41,334 nucleotides of DNA from an uncultured Ruminococcus sp. (GCA_934476515.1 CAKSNZ010000016.1:1-41334), one strand, 5' to 3'. Shown: positions 7,323 to 15,293, numbered from the stretch's first letter. Made by a program: numbers and translations. Notes: generated by a model from the sequence alone, not told the origin.

Positions 7323-8381
7323 ATGAGATTTATAAAGGCTTTTAGTGTATTAATTTTAATAATTATGCTTGTTGGTTGCAGTAATGAAAATGAAGTGAAT
7401 ACTTCAAAAACTACATCTACAACTACAGTTAATGATACTATTCCGGCATCAAAAGAATTTTTTGCTATGGATACTTATATGGAAGTCAATGCTTATGGAG
7501 ATAATGGTGAAAAGGCTGTTGCTAAAGCAGAAAAGGAAGTTAATAAACTTGATAGCATTTTATCAACAGGTAAGTCAACAAGTGAAATCAGTAAATTAAA
7601 TAAAAATAAAAAGCAAGTTGTGTCTGCCGATACAATGTCACTTATTAAAGAGTCAGTAAAAATTTCTAAAGCAACTAATAGTGCATTTAACCCAACAATT
7701 TATCCATTAATGGAGCTTTGGGGATTTACCACAAAGAATTATTATGTACCTAAAGAGAATGAAATAAAACCATTACTTAACCATATGGATATTGATAATA
7801 TTAAAATTGATGAAAGTAAAAATGAAGTATCTTTTAAAGATAGTAATATGAAAATTGATTTAGGTGCTATTGCCAAGGGGTATACCTCATCAAAGATTAT
7901 TGATATTTTTAAAGAGAATAATATCAAAAGTGGTATGGTAACTTTAGGTGGTAATGTTCAAGTTTTAGGTAAAAAGCCTGATGGTTCACTATGGAAAGTC
8001 GGAATACAAAATCCAATTGGCGAAGATGAATATTTAGGTGTGTTACAAACATCAGATAAAGCAGTTATTACTTCCGGTGGATATGAAAGAAATTTCACTA
8101 AGAATGGTAAAACCTATCATCATATTTTAGACCCATCAAATGGTTATCCTGCAAACAATGGACTTACATCAGTTACTATTATTTCAAGTGATGGTACTTT
8201 AGCTGATGCACTTTCAACATCACTGTTTGTTATGGGTAAAGATAAAGCAATTGATTTTTATAAAAAGTCAAATTATAACTTTGATTTTATCCTTTATACA
8301 AGTGACAATAAGTTAATTATTTCTGATGGTATCGAAGATATATTTTCTTCTGATTTAGATATTAAGGTGGTTAATAAATAA
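7323..8381 (+). CDS. apbE: FAD:protein FMN transferase (ApbE family), lipoprotein
   Basis: A 352-aa secreted lipoprotein. The signal peptide ends in the lipobox LVGC (Cys 19). ApbE features include FAMDTYMEVNAYG near 47-59, SEISKLN near 88, DLGAIAKGY at 179-187 (flavin-binding core), ILDPSNGYPA near 263 and the metal-binding DALSTSLFVMG near 283. The family transfers FMN from FAD onto a Thr/Ser of FMN-binding domains; the next two genes encode four such domains. The ATG at 7323 follows GAGG by 5 bp. A four-codon GTG frame at 7312 ending on this ATG (ttATGA) is a curiosity. The stop overlaps the next start. First gene of a six-gene operon. Confidence 0.95.
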   Translation: MRFIKAFSVLILIIMLVGCSNENEVNTSKTTSTTTVNDTIPASKEFFAMDTYMEVNAYGDNGEKAVAKAEKEVNKLDSILSTGKSTSEISKLNKNKKQVVSADTMSLIKESVKISKATNSAFNPTIYPLMELWGFTTKNYYVPKENEIKPLLNHMDIDNIKIDESKNEVSFKDSNMKIDLGAIAKGYTSSKIIDIFKENNIKSGMVTLGGNVQVLGKKPDGSLWKVGIQNPIGEDEYLGVLQTSDKAVITSGGYERNFTKNGKTYHHILDPSNGYPANNGLTSVTIISSDGTLADALSTSLFVMGKDKAIDFYKKSNYNFDFILYTSDNKLIISDGIEDIFSSDLDIKVVNK

Positions 8382-9757
8382 TGAAAAATATATTTAAAAA
8401 TATTTCTAAAATTAAATATATTCTTCCATTGTTAGTGTTAGTGGTTTGTGTTGCTTTTGCAGTAAATAGCTTTACAAATGGTAGTTTTAGTGCTGATTCT
8501 GTAAATAAAAGAGAAACAATTAATATTGAAAATTCTACTACAAACTCTACAACAGCTAGTTCTACCGGTAGTAATGATATAACAACATCACCTTTACCTA
8601 GTGAAATTGGAAATAATAATTCAACTTCTAACAGTGAAAAGGTAAAGAGTGTTTTACCTTTAACTTTAAATAGTAATCAAAAGTATAAAGACGGTACATA
8701 TTACGGAACAGGTGTAGGTTTTAATGGAAACCTTACTGTAAAAGTAACTATTAAGAATGGTAAAATAACAAATATAGAAATTGTAAAAACCGGTGATGGT
8801 GATGAGTATATTGCAAAAGCAAAAGGATTGTTAAAATCAATCTATGCTAAGCAAAATACAAATGTAGATACCGTTTCAGGTGCTACATATAGTTCTAATG
8901 GACTTATTGAAGCAGTTTCTAATGCACTTTCAAAAGCAGTTGTCAATAAAGATAATTCAAAAAGTTATGCAAATAACAATAAAGATACTAATAATATAGC
9001 AACCACAACAACACCTAAGAAATCTCCAACAAGGCCAAGTGTTCCTAATATGAATAATGCTACTTTCAAAGATGGCACATATATTGGTGTTGGTGAAGGT
9101 TATAGAGGTGATATAAAAGTTTCTGTTGTAATTAAGAACAGTAAAATCTATAAGATAAATATTCTTAGCACAGAAGATGATGAACAGTTCTTTTCAAAGG
9201 CAAAAAAATTAACTTCAAGTATTATCACTAAACAAACTGCTGCTGTTGATACAGTAAGTGGTGCAACTTTTAGTTCTAATGGCATAATAGAGGCTGTTTC
9301 AAATGCTTTACAAAAGGCCTATGTAAAGCAAACAACAACAGTTCCTACAACCACTATTACCACTACTACAAATAATTCAACTTCAACTACTTTACCTAGT
9401 AACCCAACAGTAAAACTTAAGTATGAAAACGGTACATATATGGCACAAGTTGTTTGTTACCCTAGTGAAAACGGTGCTTTTGAGGAATACACCTTGTCAT
9501 TAAAGATTTCTATTTTTGATGATGTTATAACTTCTATTGATGAAGTTATGGGTATTGGTGATAACTACGATACTGCAAATGACTGGTATTTGAATAGAGC
9601 AGTAAGAGGTACAACAAAATACCCAAGTGTTGTTAAGCAAATTCTTAATAAAAATTCTACTGATGTTGATACAGTTAGTGGTGCAACTTGTTCATCAAAA
9701 GCAATTATTGAAGCTGTTAATAAAGCACTTTTAATTGCAGAAGTTAAGGGAGATTAA
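8381..9757 (+). CDS. Membrane-anchored protein with three FMN-binding domains
   Basis: 458 aa. An N-terminal membrane segment (about 12-30) acts as signal anchor, followed by a Ser/Thr/Asn-rich linker. Three FMN_bind domains lie near 101-186, 228-313 and 347-455, joined by Thr-rich linkers. Each ends in the flavinylation motif: DTVSGATYS, DTVSGATFS and DTVSGATCS, with predicted FMN-bearing Thr 169, 296 and 436. Domains 1 and 2 begin with KDGTY plus a GxGxG loop. Domain 3 lacks that loop (GTYMAQVVCYPSENG) and has a longer insert, so it may have a different role. ApbE, encoded just upstream, is the expected modifying enzyme. Three flavins in a row would form an extracytoplasmic electron wire. 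Confidence 0.92.
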   Translation: MKNIFKNISKIKYILPLLVLVVCVAFAVNSFTNGSFSADSVNKRETINIENSTTNSTTASSTGSNDITTSPLPSEIGNNNSTSNSEKVKSVLPLTLNSNQKYKDGTYYGTGVGFNGNLTVKVTIKNGKITNIEIVKTGDGDEYIAKAKGLLKSIYAKQNTNVDTVSGATYSSNGLIEAVSNALSKAVVNKDNSKSYANNNKDTNNIATTTTPKKSPTRPSVPNMNNATFKDGTYIGVGEGYRGDIKVSVVIKNSKIYKINILSTEDDEQFFSKAKKLTSSIITKQTAAVDTVSGATFSSNGIIEAVSNALQKAYVKQTTTVPTTTITTTTNNSTSTTLPSNPTVKLKYENGTYMAQVVCYPSENGAFEEYTLSLKISIFDDVITSIDEVMGIGDNYDTANDWYLNRAVRGTTKYPSVVKQILNKNSTDVDTVSGATCSSKAIIEAVNKALLIAEVKGD

Positions 9758-9758
9758 A

Positions 9759-10262
9759 GTGAATTTTTGGTTTAAATTATTTAACTTTCTTTTATGTGTT
9801 TGTGTTATTGTCAGTTATAACTTTTTTGTTGATATTAATGCTAAAGATAAAACAATAAAAGAATTAAATACAAAAGTATCATCATTAGAGAAACAAGTTG
9901 AATATGATGATAATTACATTGAAGATATTAAAACTAAAATTAATAAAAATAACGGTAAAGAGTCAAAAGTAGAAGAAACTACAATATCTTCTAAATATAA
10001 AGATGGCACATATGACGGTGAGGCTAAAGGTTTTGGTGGTAATATCAAAGTCAGCTTAACTGTCAAGAATGACATTATAACAGAAATTAATGTTATATCT
10101 GCCGATAAAGAAGACTCAAGCTATTTAGCTTCAGCAAAGAATATTATTAATACAATGCTTAACAAACAATCAACTGATGTTGATACAGTAAGTGGTGCAA
10201 CATTTAGTTCAACAGGTATCAAAAATGCAGCAACTATTGCACTTAACAAAGCATTAATGTAA
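9759..10262 (+). CDS. Membrane-anchored coiled-coil protein with one FMN-binding domain
   Basis: 167 aa from the GTG at 9759, chosen because aagggag lies 6 bp upstream; the preceding stop is 1 bp away. One N-terminal membrane helix (about 5-24) is followed by a coiled coil (about 30-62) and a single FMN_bind domain (about 79-167) with YKDGTYDGEAKGFGG and the flavinylation motif DTVSGATFS (Thr 148). The topology places the domain outside the cell. It is a single-domain relative of domains 1 and 2 of the preceding protein, and the two could stack to pass electrons from the membrane ferredoxin to the surface. Confidence 0.9.
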   Translation: MNFWFKLFNFLLCVCVIVSYNFFVDINAKDKTIKELNTKVSSLEKQVEYDDNYIEDIKTKINKNNGKESKVEETTISSKYKDGTYDGEAKGFGGNIKVSLTVKNDIITEINVISADKEDSSYLASAKNIINTMLNKQSTDVDTVSGATFSSTGIKNAATIALNKALM

Positions 10263-10279
10263 TGGAAGTAATATAATTT

Positions 10280-11140
10280 ATGAAAAGTATTAAACTAACA
10301 CCGAAAAAGAAAAAACAACTTAATATGTATGTTAGATTAGCAATTCAGATTTTATTCTTTCTATTGTTCCCATCTACATTTACCAGTGCTTTCAATGGTG
10401 TAAAAAATATCTTTACCCAAATCGGTTTAGGCTCAAGTGTTGCACTTAATTCTTTTTTAGCCGTACTGATTGCACTATGTGTTTATACAATAGTATTTGG
10501 CAGATTTTTCTGTGGATATGCTTGTGCTTTTGGTACAATGGGTGATTTGTTACATAAACTTTACCTTTTTATCTGTAAGAAGATGAAGAAAAAACCATTT
10601 AAACTCAATGATAAACTTTCTAAAGTACTAAGCTATTTAAAATATGTAGTACTGCTATTTATAGTTATTATGTATTTCTTAGCCTATTCATCTTATCTGC
10701 AAGGCAAAAGTCCATGGGATGTATTCTCAATGATAGTTTCATTTAACTTTAGATTTGACGGATATACTTTTGGAATAATAGCTTTAGCAGTTATTATGGT
10801 AGGTATGTTCTTTATTAAGAGATTTTTCTGCAGATTTCTTTGTCCTATGGGAGCAGTTTTCTCACTACTACCGTCATTACCTTTTACTGCTGTAACAAGA
10901 AAAAGAGAAAATTGTATCAAAGGCTGTAAAGCTTGTAAAAATATTTGTCCTGCTAATATTGATATTCCTGAGAGAGGTAAAGGGAGTGTTAGTGGTGAGT
11001 GCTTCCAATGTGGTGAATGTATTTCAGTTTGTCCTAAGCAAAATACAGGTGTCTCGGGAAAAGTTAGAGGTAATGAGATTTGGTATGTACTTCTCAGAGC
11101 AGTAATTCTCTTAGTTGTACTATATTTTATTGGTGTTTGA
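10280..11140 (+). CDS. NapH/NosR/CcoG-like membrane polyferredoxin
   Basis: 286 aa with about four to five membrane segments. Two cysteine-containing membrane-edge motifs typical of the Fer4_5 family are present: FCGYACAFG (77-85) and FCRFLCPMG (183-191). Two [4Fe-4S] sets follow on the polar face: C212/C216/C219 with C223, and C241/C244/C247 with C251. Proteins of this kind move electrons across the membrane from cytoplasmic carriers to periplasmic or surface partners, and in NosR relatives the partner is a flavinylated FMN_bind domain. The position directly after two FMN_bind genes supports that role. The electron source (ferredoxin, NADH or quinol) is not shown by the sequence. Confidence 0.9.
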   Translation: MKSIKLTPKKKKQLNMYVRLAIQILFFLLFPSTFTSAFNGVKNIFTQIGLGSSVALNSFLAVLIALCVYTIVFGRFFCGYACAFGTMGDLLHKLYLFICKKMKKKPFKLNDKLSKVLSYLKYVVLLFIVIMYFLAYSSYLQGKSPWDVFSMIVSFNFRFDGYTFGIIALAVIMVGMFFIKRFFCRFLCPMGAVFSLLPSLPFTAVTRKRENCIKGCKACKNICPANIDIPERGKGSVSGECFQCGECISVCPKQNTGVSGKVRGNEIWYVLLRAVILLVVLYFIGV

Positions 11141-11141
11141 T

Positions 11142-11516
11142 ATGAAAAAGAGAGATATTATTCTTGTTGTTAGTTTACTTGTTTTTGCCGGTATTGTATT
11201 TTTAATTTTTAATTTTAATAATAAAAGTGGCAAAACAGTTGTTATAACAGAGAATGGCTCAACATATGGAACTTATAGTTTAAGTGAAAATAAAGTTATT
11301 GATATAAATACAGATTTAGGTCATAACAAAGTTGTTATTAAGGATGGCAAAGTCCATATGGAAGAAGCTGATTGTCCTGATAAATATTGTGTTGACAAAG
11401 GTAATATTTCAAAAACTAATGAAAGTTTAATTTGCTTACCTCACAAATTAGTTGTAGAAATTACTGATGATGAAATTAAAAGTAATAATGATGATTTAGA
11501 TGCAATAGTAAAGTAG
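11142..11516 (+). CDS. NusG domain II-containing membrane-anchored protein
   Basis: 124 aa. An N-terminal membrane helix (about 5-22) precedes a NusG_II-type domain with VVITENGSTYGTYSLSENKV, a VVIKDGKVHMEEADCPDKYC segment and a final ICLPHKLVVEI strand. Three Cys residues (in CPDKYC and ICLP) are conserved in this family. These stand-alone secreted NusG_II proteins are unrelated in function to transcription factor NusG and often sit beside Rnf-like, ApbE or Gx transporter genes. The ATG at 11142 lies 1 bp after the previous stop. Its exact role is unknown. Confidence 0.85.
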   Translation: MKKRDIILVVSLLVFAGIVFLIFNFNNKSGKTVVITENGSTYGTYSLSENKVIDINTDLGHNKVVIKDGKVHMEEADCPDKYCVDKGNISKTNESLICLPHKLVVEITDDEIKSNNDDLDAIVK

Positions 11517-11527
11517 GAAGTGATTAT

Positions 11528-12031
11528 TTGGTAAAGAAAACTGCAAAGATAGGAATGTTTATTGCACTTGCGATGATTTTTAGTTATATTGAAGCAATTA
11601 TTCCTATTAATTTTGGAATACCGGGAATTAAACTTGGAATTGCGAATATTGTTGTAGTTACTTCATTATATGTTCTTGTGTTTAAAGAAACTATCGGAAT
11701 ATCCCTAATCAGAATATTATTAATGGGAATTCTCTTTGGTAATGTGTTTTCATTAATATATAGTTTATCAGGTGGTGTTCTTAGTTTAATGGGAATGATA
11801 ATTTGCAAAAAGTTTAAGTTCTTTTCAACAGTTGGTGTAAGTGTAGTTGGTGGTGTATTGCATAACCTAGGACAACTTATTGCTGCATCAATAGTTTTGA
11901 ACAATTTAAGTATTGCATATTATTTTTCTGTATTATTAATTTCAGGTGTTGTGACAGGTTTTGTAATTGGTATTGTATCAACTAAGGTAATTAAAATATT
12001 AACTTCACCTAAAATGAAAGTTTTTAATTAG
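11528..12031 (+). CDS. Gx transporter / HepI-like membrane protein (Hpre_diP_synt_I family)
   Basis: 167 aa with about five membrane segments. It has the family pattern EAIIPINFGIPGIKLGIANIV near residues 22-42 and GGVLHNLGQLIAA near 110. Pfam names this the heptaprenyl diphosphate synthase component I family, but members look like ECF-type substrate-binding membrane proteins and recur in flavin-based extracellular electron-transfer clusters. I chose the TTG at 11528 because aggaagtga lies just upstream and no nearby ATG fits. It is the last gene of the operon before a terminator. It could import a flavin precursor or a quinone/prenyl compound; the substrate is unknown. Confidence 0.85.
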   Translation: MVKKTAKIGMFIALAMIFSYIEAIIPINFGIPGIKLGIANIVVVTSLYVLVFKETIGISLIRILLMGILFGNVFSLIYSLSGGVLSLMGMIICKKFKFFSTVGVSVVGGVLHNLGQLIAASIVLNNLSIAYYFSVLLISGVVTGFVIGIVSTKVIKILTSPKMKVFN

Positions 12032-12036
12032 TCAAT

Positions 12037-12069
12037 AAAAAATAGTTATAGGTTATAACTATTTTTTTT
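12037..12069 (+). terminator. Intrinsic terminator of the flavinylation operon
   Basis: AATAGTTATA and TATAACTATT pair around a short loop, followed by eight Ts. The stem is AT-rich, so some read-through into the Tp47-like gene is possible. Confidence 0.7.
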
Positions 12070-12077
12070 GAATAGAA

Positions 12078-12093
12078 GTTAGCGATTGCTAAC
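12078..12093 (+). promoter_or_regulatory. Perfect 16-bp palindromic operator before the Tp47-like gene
   Basis: GTTAGCGATTGCTAAC, with perfect 6-bp arms around four bases, matches the two operators at 7263-7298. It lies 27 bp before the gene start, between the terminator and the ribosome site (aaggagg). A weak TATATT (12098-12103) follows, but no good -35 was found. It links this gene to the ApbE operon as one regulon. Confidence 0.7.
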
Positions 12094-12119
12094 AAAATAT
12101 ATTCAAGGAGGATTAAGAA

Positions 12120-14009
12120 ATGGAAAAATCTACATTTCTAAAGAAAGCATCAGCTATTGCTATGGCTGGTATGATGACTGTTAGTGTTGGTCAGATGAGT
12201 ATTTTTGCTGAAACAACTAACAGTGATGTTAATGCCAAGGATTATACTTATGTATTTGCCGGATTAACATGGGATGAATATTGGAAGTCTGAGGGTGTAT
12301 ATGTAGCAGATAATAATTGGACTGCATCTTCTGATGTTCTGGATTCACATAATGAATATGATAAGGGTGCTTTTGATGTTGTATCAAGAGCAACAACTAA
12401 CCATGGGCTACATAGAGGTAGTTTCCAATGTTCAGCAGATATTTTTGCTAAGGATGCAAATGAAAATGAAAAAGAATTTGCAGTTTCTTATTGGACTAAA
12501 GAAGATAATAACAATGTTTTAGTATTAACAGATGGTACAAAGATTACTGACTTTTCAAGAGGTAAATTTACATATGATGGTGTTGCTTACACTATGACTA
12601 GTTATGATGTTACAGGTATGAAGTACATTCCTGTTGCAGTTAAGAATGACGATTTAGCTGACTTTGAAAGCAAATATACAGTTGTAAAGTCAGGTGAAGA
12701 AGTTAAGGGTGGTTTTACAGAAAATAACCTACAGTCATACAGTTTAACTGCTAACCTTGATGAAAATACAAATGGTTTAAAGTATGCTGAAAAGAATACA
12801 GACGGTACATACTCATTCTCTCAGAGAAATGTAGGTACAACTTCCGGTATTGAAGGTGCTGACCTACAGAAAGCTGAAAATGTAAATATTGAAGTTAAAG
12901 ACGGTGACGATGTTGGTTCATATGGTGAATACATTAGAGTTGACTTTAAGGGTGACGGATACGGTGCTTTAGGTTCAAAGATGTATGCAGTTCGTTGGGA
13001 TTACTATGGTGATGATAACTCATACAATAATAAGCTGGTATCATTTGGTACAAAGTTTGCTTCCGATAACTGGATGCATAAAGTAATGGGTATTCAGTTA
13101 GGTTTAACAGATTCTTATAGATTTAAACTACCTAAAAATACAGACGGTACAGGCTATTGGAAACTTACTATCTATGCTCTAGGTTATGAAGATTATACAG
13201 TAAACTTCCAGATTACTGCCGATAACCTACCTGCACAGTCAACTGATGAATTAGATAAGACAGAACTACAGAAACTTGTTGATCAGGCTAATGCTCTAAA
13301 TGAAAATGATTACACAGTTGACTCCTGGAAAGACCTAAAAACAGAACTTGATGAATCTGTTGATTTACTGGCAAATGCCAGAAATCAGGCTTCTATTAAT
13401 GAACAGGTTAAGCACCTAACACTTGCTATTAACTCATTAGTTAAGAAAGAGGTTCCAACTGAAACAACACCTACAGAAACAACTCCAACAGAAACTACAC
13501 CTACAACAACTCCAACTACTACAAAGCCATCTACAACTACACCAACTAAGCCTGTAGTTAAGAAAACAACAGTTTTTCTAGCTAGAACTAACGGTTCAGT
13601 ATATGTAAAGGGCAGAACTACTGTTAAGGCTACTGTAAAGAATGGTAAGGGTAAGACAACATACAAGAGTAACAACACTAAGGTAGCTAAGGTTTCATCA
13701 AACGGTGTTGTCATCGGTGTAAAGAAGGGTACTGCAGTAATCACAGTTACAAACAATAAGGTATCTAAGACTTTCAAAGTAACAGTAAAGAACCCAACAC
13801 TTAACAAAACTACACTTAACCTAAAGGCTAAAAAGAACTATACTCTAAAAGTACAGGGCAAAATCGGCAAGGTAACTTTTAAGTCATCTAATACTAAGGT
13901 TGCTACTGTAAATGCTAAGGGTAAAGTAGTTGCTAAGAAAAAGGGTAATGCTACTATTACTGTAAAGGCAAACGGTATCACTCTAAAGTGTAAAGTAAAG
14001 GTTAAATAA
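12120..14009 (+). CDS. Secreted Tp47-like surface protein with FIVAR and Ig-like (BIG2) repeats
   Basis: 629 aa. A signal peptide (cleavage near SIFA-E, residue 30) precedes a region (about 40-370) resembling the Treponema pallidum 47-kDa lipoprotein Tp47. The matching patterns are GAFDVVSRATTNHG (83-96), TGMKYIPVAVK (165-175), ENTNGLKYAEK, MYAVRWDYYGDDNSYNN (288-304) and GYWKLTIYALGY. Tp47 binds and slowly cleaves penicillin, but its real role is unsettled. A FIVAR helical module (about 380-437), a Thr/Pro linker (441-475) and two Lys-rich BIG2-type Ig repeats (each with NTKVA) follow, the last two probably wall-binding. There is no LPXTG motif. The palindrome upstream ties it to the flavinylation operon. 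A surface partner of that system is inferred. Confidence 0.88.
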   Translation: MEKSTFLKKASAIAMAGMMTVSVGQMSIFAETTNSDVNAKDYTYVFAGLTWDEYWKSEGVYVADNNWTASSDVLDSHNEYDKGAFDVVSRATTNHGLHRGSFQCSADIFAKDANENEKEFAVSYWTKEDNNNVLVLTDGTKITDFSRGKFTYDGVAYTMTSYDVTGMKYIPVAVKNDDLADFESKYTVVKSGEEVKGGFTENNLQSYSLTANLDENTNGLKYAEKNTDGTYSFSQRNVGTTSGIEGADLQKAENVNIEVKDGDDVGSYGEYIRVDFKGDGYGALGSKMYAVRWDYYGDDNSYNNKLVSFGTKFASDNWMHKVMGIQLGLTDSYRFKLPKNTDGTGYWKLTIYALGYEDYTVNFQITADNLPAQSTDELDKTELQKLVDQANALNENDYTVDSWKDLKTELDESVDLLANARNQASINEQVKHLTLAINSLVKKEVPTETTPTETTPTETTPTTTPTTTKPSTTTPTKPVVKKTTVFLARTNGSVYVKGRTTVKATVKNGKGKTTYKSNNTKVAKVSSNGVVIGVKKGTAVITVTNNKVSKTFKVTVKNPTLNKTTLNLKAKKNYTLKVQGKIGKVTFKSSNTKVATVNAKGKVVAKKKGNATITVKANGITLKCKVKVK

Positions 14010-14030
14010 TTATTTAACAATACATATTTT

Positions 14031-14070
14031 AAGAACCACTAATGGGCTAGTCATTAGTGGTTCTTTTTTT
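14031..14070 (+). terminator. Strong intrinsic terminator after the Tp47-like gene
   Basis: AAGAACCACTAATG and CATTAGTGGTTCTT form a perfect 14-bp stem with a 7-base loop and a T run. The T run ends a few bases before the ribosome site of the next small gene. Confidence 0.92.
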
Positions 14071-14083
14071 CCAAGGTGGAAAT

Positions 14084-14254
14084 ATGGAGGTGTATTCATT
14101 TACTTCAAGTAAGAATACTAATGTTAGTTCAGTACAGTTTGTAATTAAAACTTCTGAAATCAAGAAAGAAGAAGTAAAAGAAGATAAGAAAACTAAAGAA
14201 GAACAAACTTTCTTTCAAAAGTTTATTAGTTTATTTACAGATTTATTTAATTAA
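14084..14254 (+). CDS. Hypothetical 56-aa protein with amphipathic C-terminus
   Basis: The ATG at 14084 is preceded by aaggtgg 5-11 bp upstream, so translation is plausible. The product has a Ser/Thr-rich N-terminal half (MEVYSFTSSKN), a Lys/Glu-rich middle and a C-terminal FFQKFISLFTDLFN segment that would form an amphipathic helix able to sit on a membrane. There is no signal peptide or recognised domain. It lies directly after a strong terminator without an evident promoter of its own and ends 1 bp before the BirA operator of bioB. It is either expressed by read-through or fed by an unseen promoter. Confidence 0.45.
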   Translation: MEVYSFTSSKNTNVSSVQFVIKTSEIKKEEVKEDKKTKEEQTFFQKFISLFTDLFN

Positions 14255-14255
14255 T

Positions 14256-14310
14256 AATGTTAACGATAACTATAATATAGGTTGACATTACACAAAATAT
14301 CAATTATAAT
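14256..14310 (+). promoter_or_regulatory. bioB promoter with BirA operator
   Basis: TTGACA (14282-14287), 17 bp, TATAAT (14305-14310): a perfect consensus promoter. Overlapping its -35 is an inverted repeat of half-sites AATGTTAAC (14256-14264) and GTTGACATT (14281-14289), 16 bp apart, matching the known Firmicutes BirA operator form (TGTTAAC-N14-16-GTTAACA). It predicts repression by biotinylated BirA when biotin is plentiful. Confidence 0.85.
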
Positions 14311-14336
14311 CTCTTATAGAAAAGAGGTTGACAATA

Positions 14337-15293
14337 ATGGATATTAAGAAGTTATCTAATGATATTATAAATGGCAAGAGATTAACTAGGGAAGATGACC
14401 TTTCATTTTTCAAGACCGTAGATTTAGATGAACTATGCAGTGGTGCTGATGAAATCAGAGAAAAGCTATGTGGTAATCATATAGACCTATGTTCTATCAT
14501 CAATGGTCGTAGTGGTGGTTGTAGTGAAAACTGCAAGTTCTGTGCACAAAGTGCCCATCATCACACAAGTGTTGAAAGATACAAATTCCTTGAACCTGAA
14601 GAAATTGTTAAGGACTGTGAATATCACTACAACAAAGGTGTACATAGATATTCTATTGTTACAGCAGGTAGAACTCTCGAGGGTGAAGATTTGGAAAAAG
14701 CTTGTAAAGCTTATAAAGAAATGCATGATAAATATGATATTTGTCTTTGTGCATCTCATGGTCTTGTAACTGAAGAAACTTTTAAAAAGTTAAAAGACAG
14801 TGGTGTAAGTATGTATCATGAAAATATTGAAACATCCAGAAGAAACTTCCCTAATGTATGCACAACTCACACTTTTGATGATAAAATCAATGGTATCAAA
14901 ACTGCTCATAAAGTTGGTTTAACTGTATGTTCAGGTGGCATTATCGGAATGGGTGAAACCTTTGAAGATAGAATTGATATGGCTCTTACTTTAGCTGAAC
15001 TTGATGTTGAGTCAATTCCTCTTAATTCACTTATTCCTATTAAGGGTACTTGTTACGAAGATTTACCAACACTTACTGAGGAAGAAATCTTGCGTACTGT
15101 TGCAATGTTTAGATTTATCAATCCTACTGCATATATCAGACTTGCAGCAGGTAGAACTTTAATGAGTAATTCCGGTGAAAAAGCATTCACTTCCGGTGCT
15201 AATGCTACTATTACCGGTGATATGCTAACTACTTCCGGTAATAATATTGACGAAGATAAAGCAATGCTAACTGATATGGGATTTTCTATTTAA
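14337..15293 (+). CDS. bioB: Biotin synthase
   Basis: 318 aa. It carries the radical-SAM cluster motif CSENCKFC (Cys 62, 66, 69), which binds the [4Fe-4S] cluster and S-adenosylmethionine. Biotin-synthase segments follow: FCAQSAHHHTSVERY, ENIETSRRNFPNVCTTHTFDD, VCSGGIIGMGET, LNSLIPIKGT and RLAAGRTLMSNSGEKAFTSG. It inserts sulfur into dethiobiotin to make biotin. The ATG at 14337 lies 9 bp after aaagagg; the TTG at 14328 touches that site and is unlikely. No other bio genes are nearby, so this may be a salvage step from imported dethiobiotin or the genes are elsewhere. A BirA box controls it. Confidence 0.97.
   Translation: MDIKKLSNDIINGKRLTREDDLSFFKTVDLDELCSGADEIREKLCGNHIDLCSIINGRSGGCSENCKFCAQSAHHHTSVERYKFLEPEEIVKDCEYHYNKGVHRYSIVTAGRTLEGEDLEKACKAYKEMHDKYDICLCASHGLVTEETFKKLKDSGVSMYHENIETSRRNFPNVCTTHTFDDKINGIKTAHKVGLTVCSGGIIGMGETFEDRIDMALTLAELDVESIPLNSLIPIKGTCYEDLPTLTEEEILRTVAMFRFINPTAYIRLAAGRTLMSNSGEKAFTSGANATITGDMLTTSGNNIDEDKAMLTDMGFSI

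Noticed and set aside
13460..13550. Short tandem ACAACWCCWAC-type repeats that could suggest a CRISPR or VNTR
   Set aside because: They encode the PTETTPTETTP linker of the surface protein. There are no spacers and no cas genes nearby; at most a variable-length linker.
13385..13807. Long antisense frame opposite the Tp47-like gene, Val/Leu-rich
   Set aside because: It mirrors the Thr/Lys-rich codons of the linker and Ig repeats on the sense strand and has no ribosome site; the low-complexity composition explains the opening.
14503..14769. Alternative sense and antisense frames inside bioB
   Set aside because: bioB is fully conserved across the stretch, and the other frames have valine- or threonine-run composition and no start signals.
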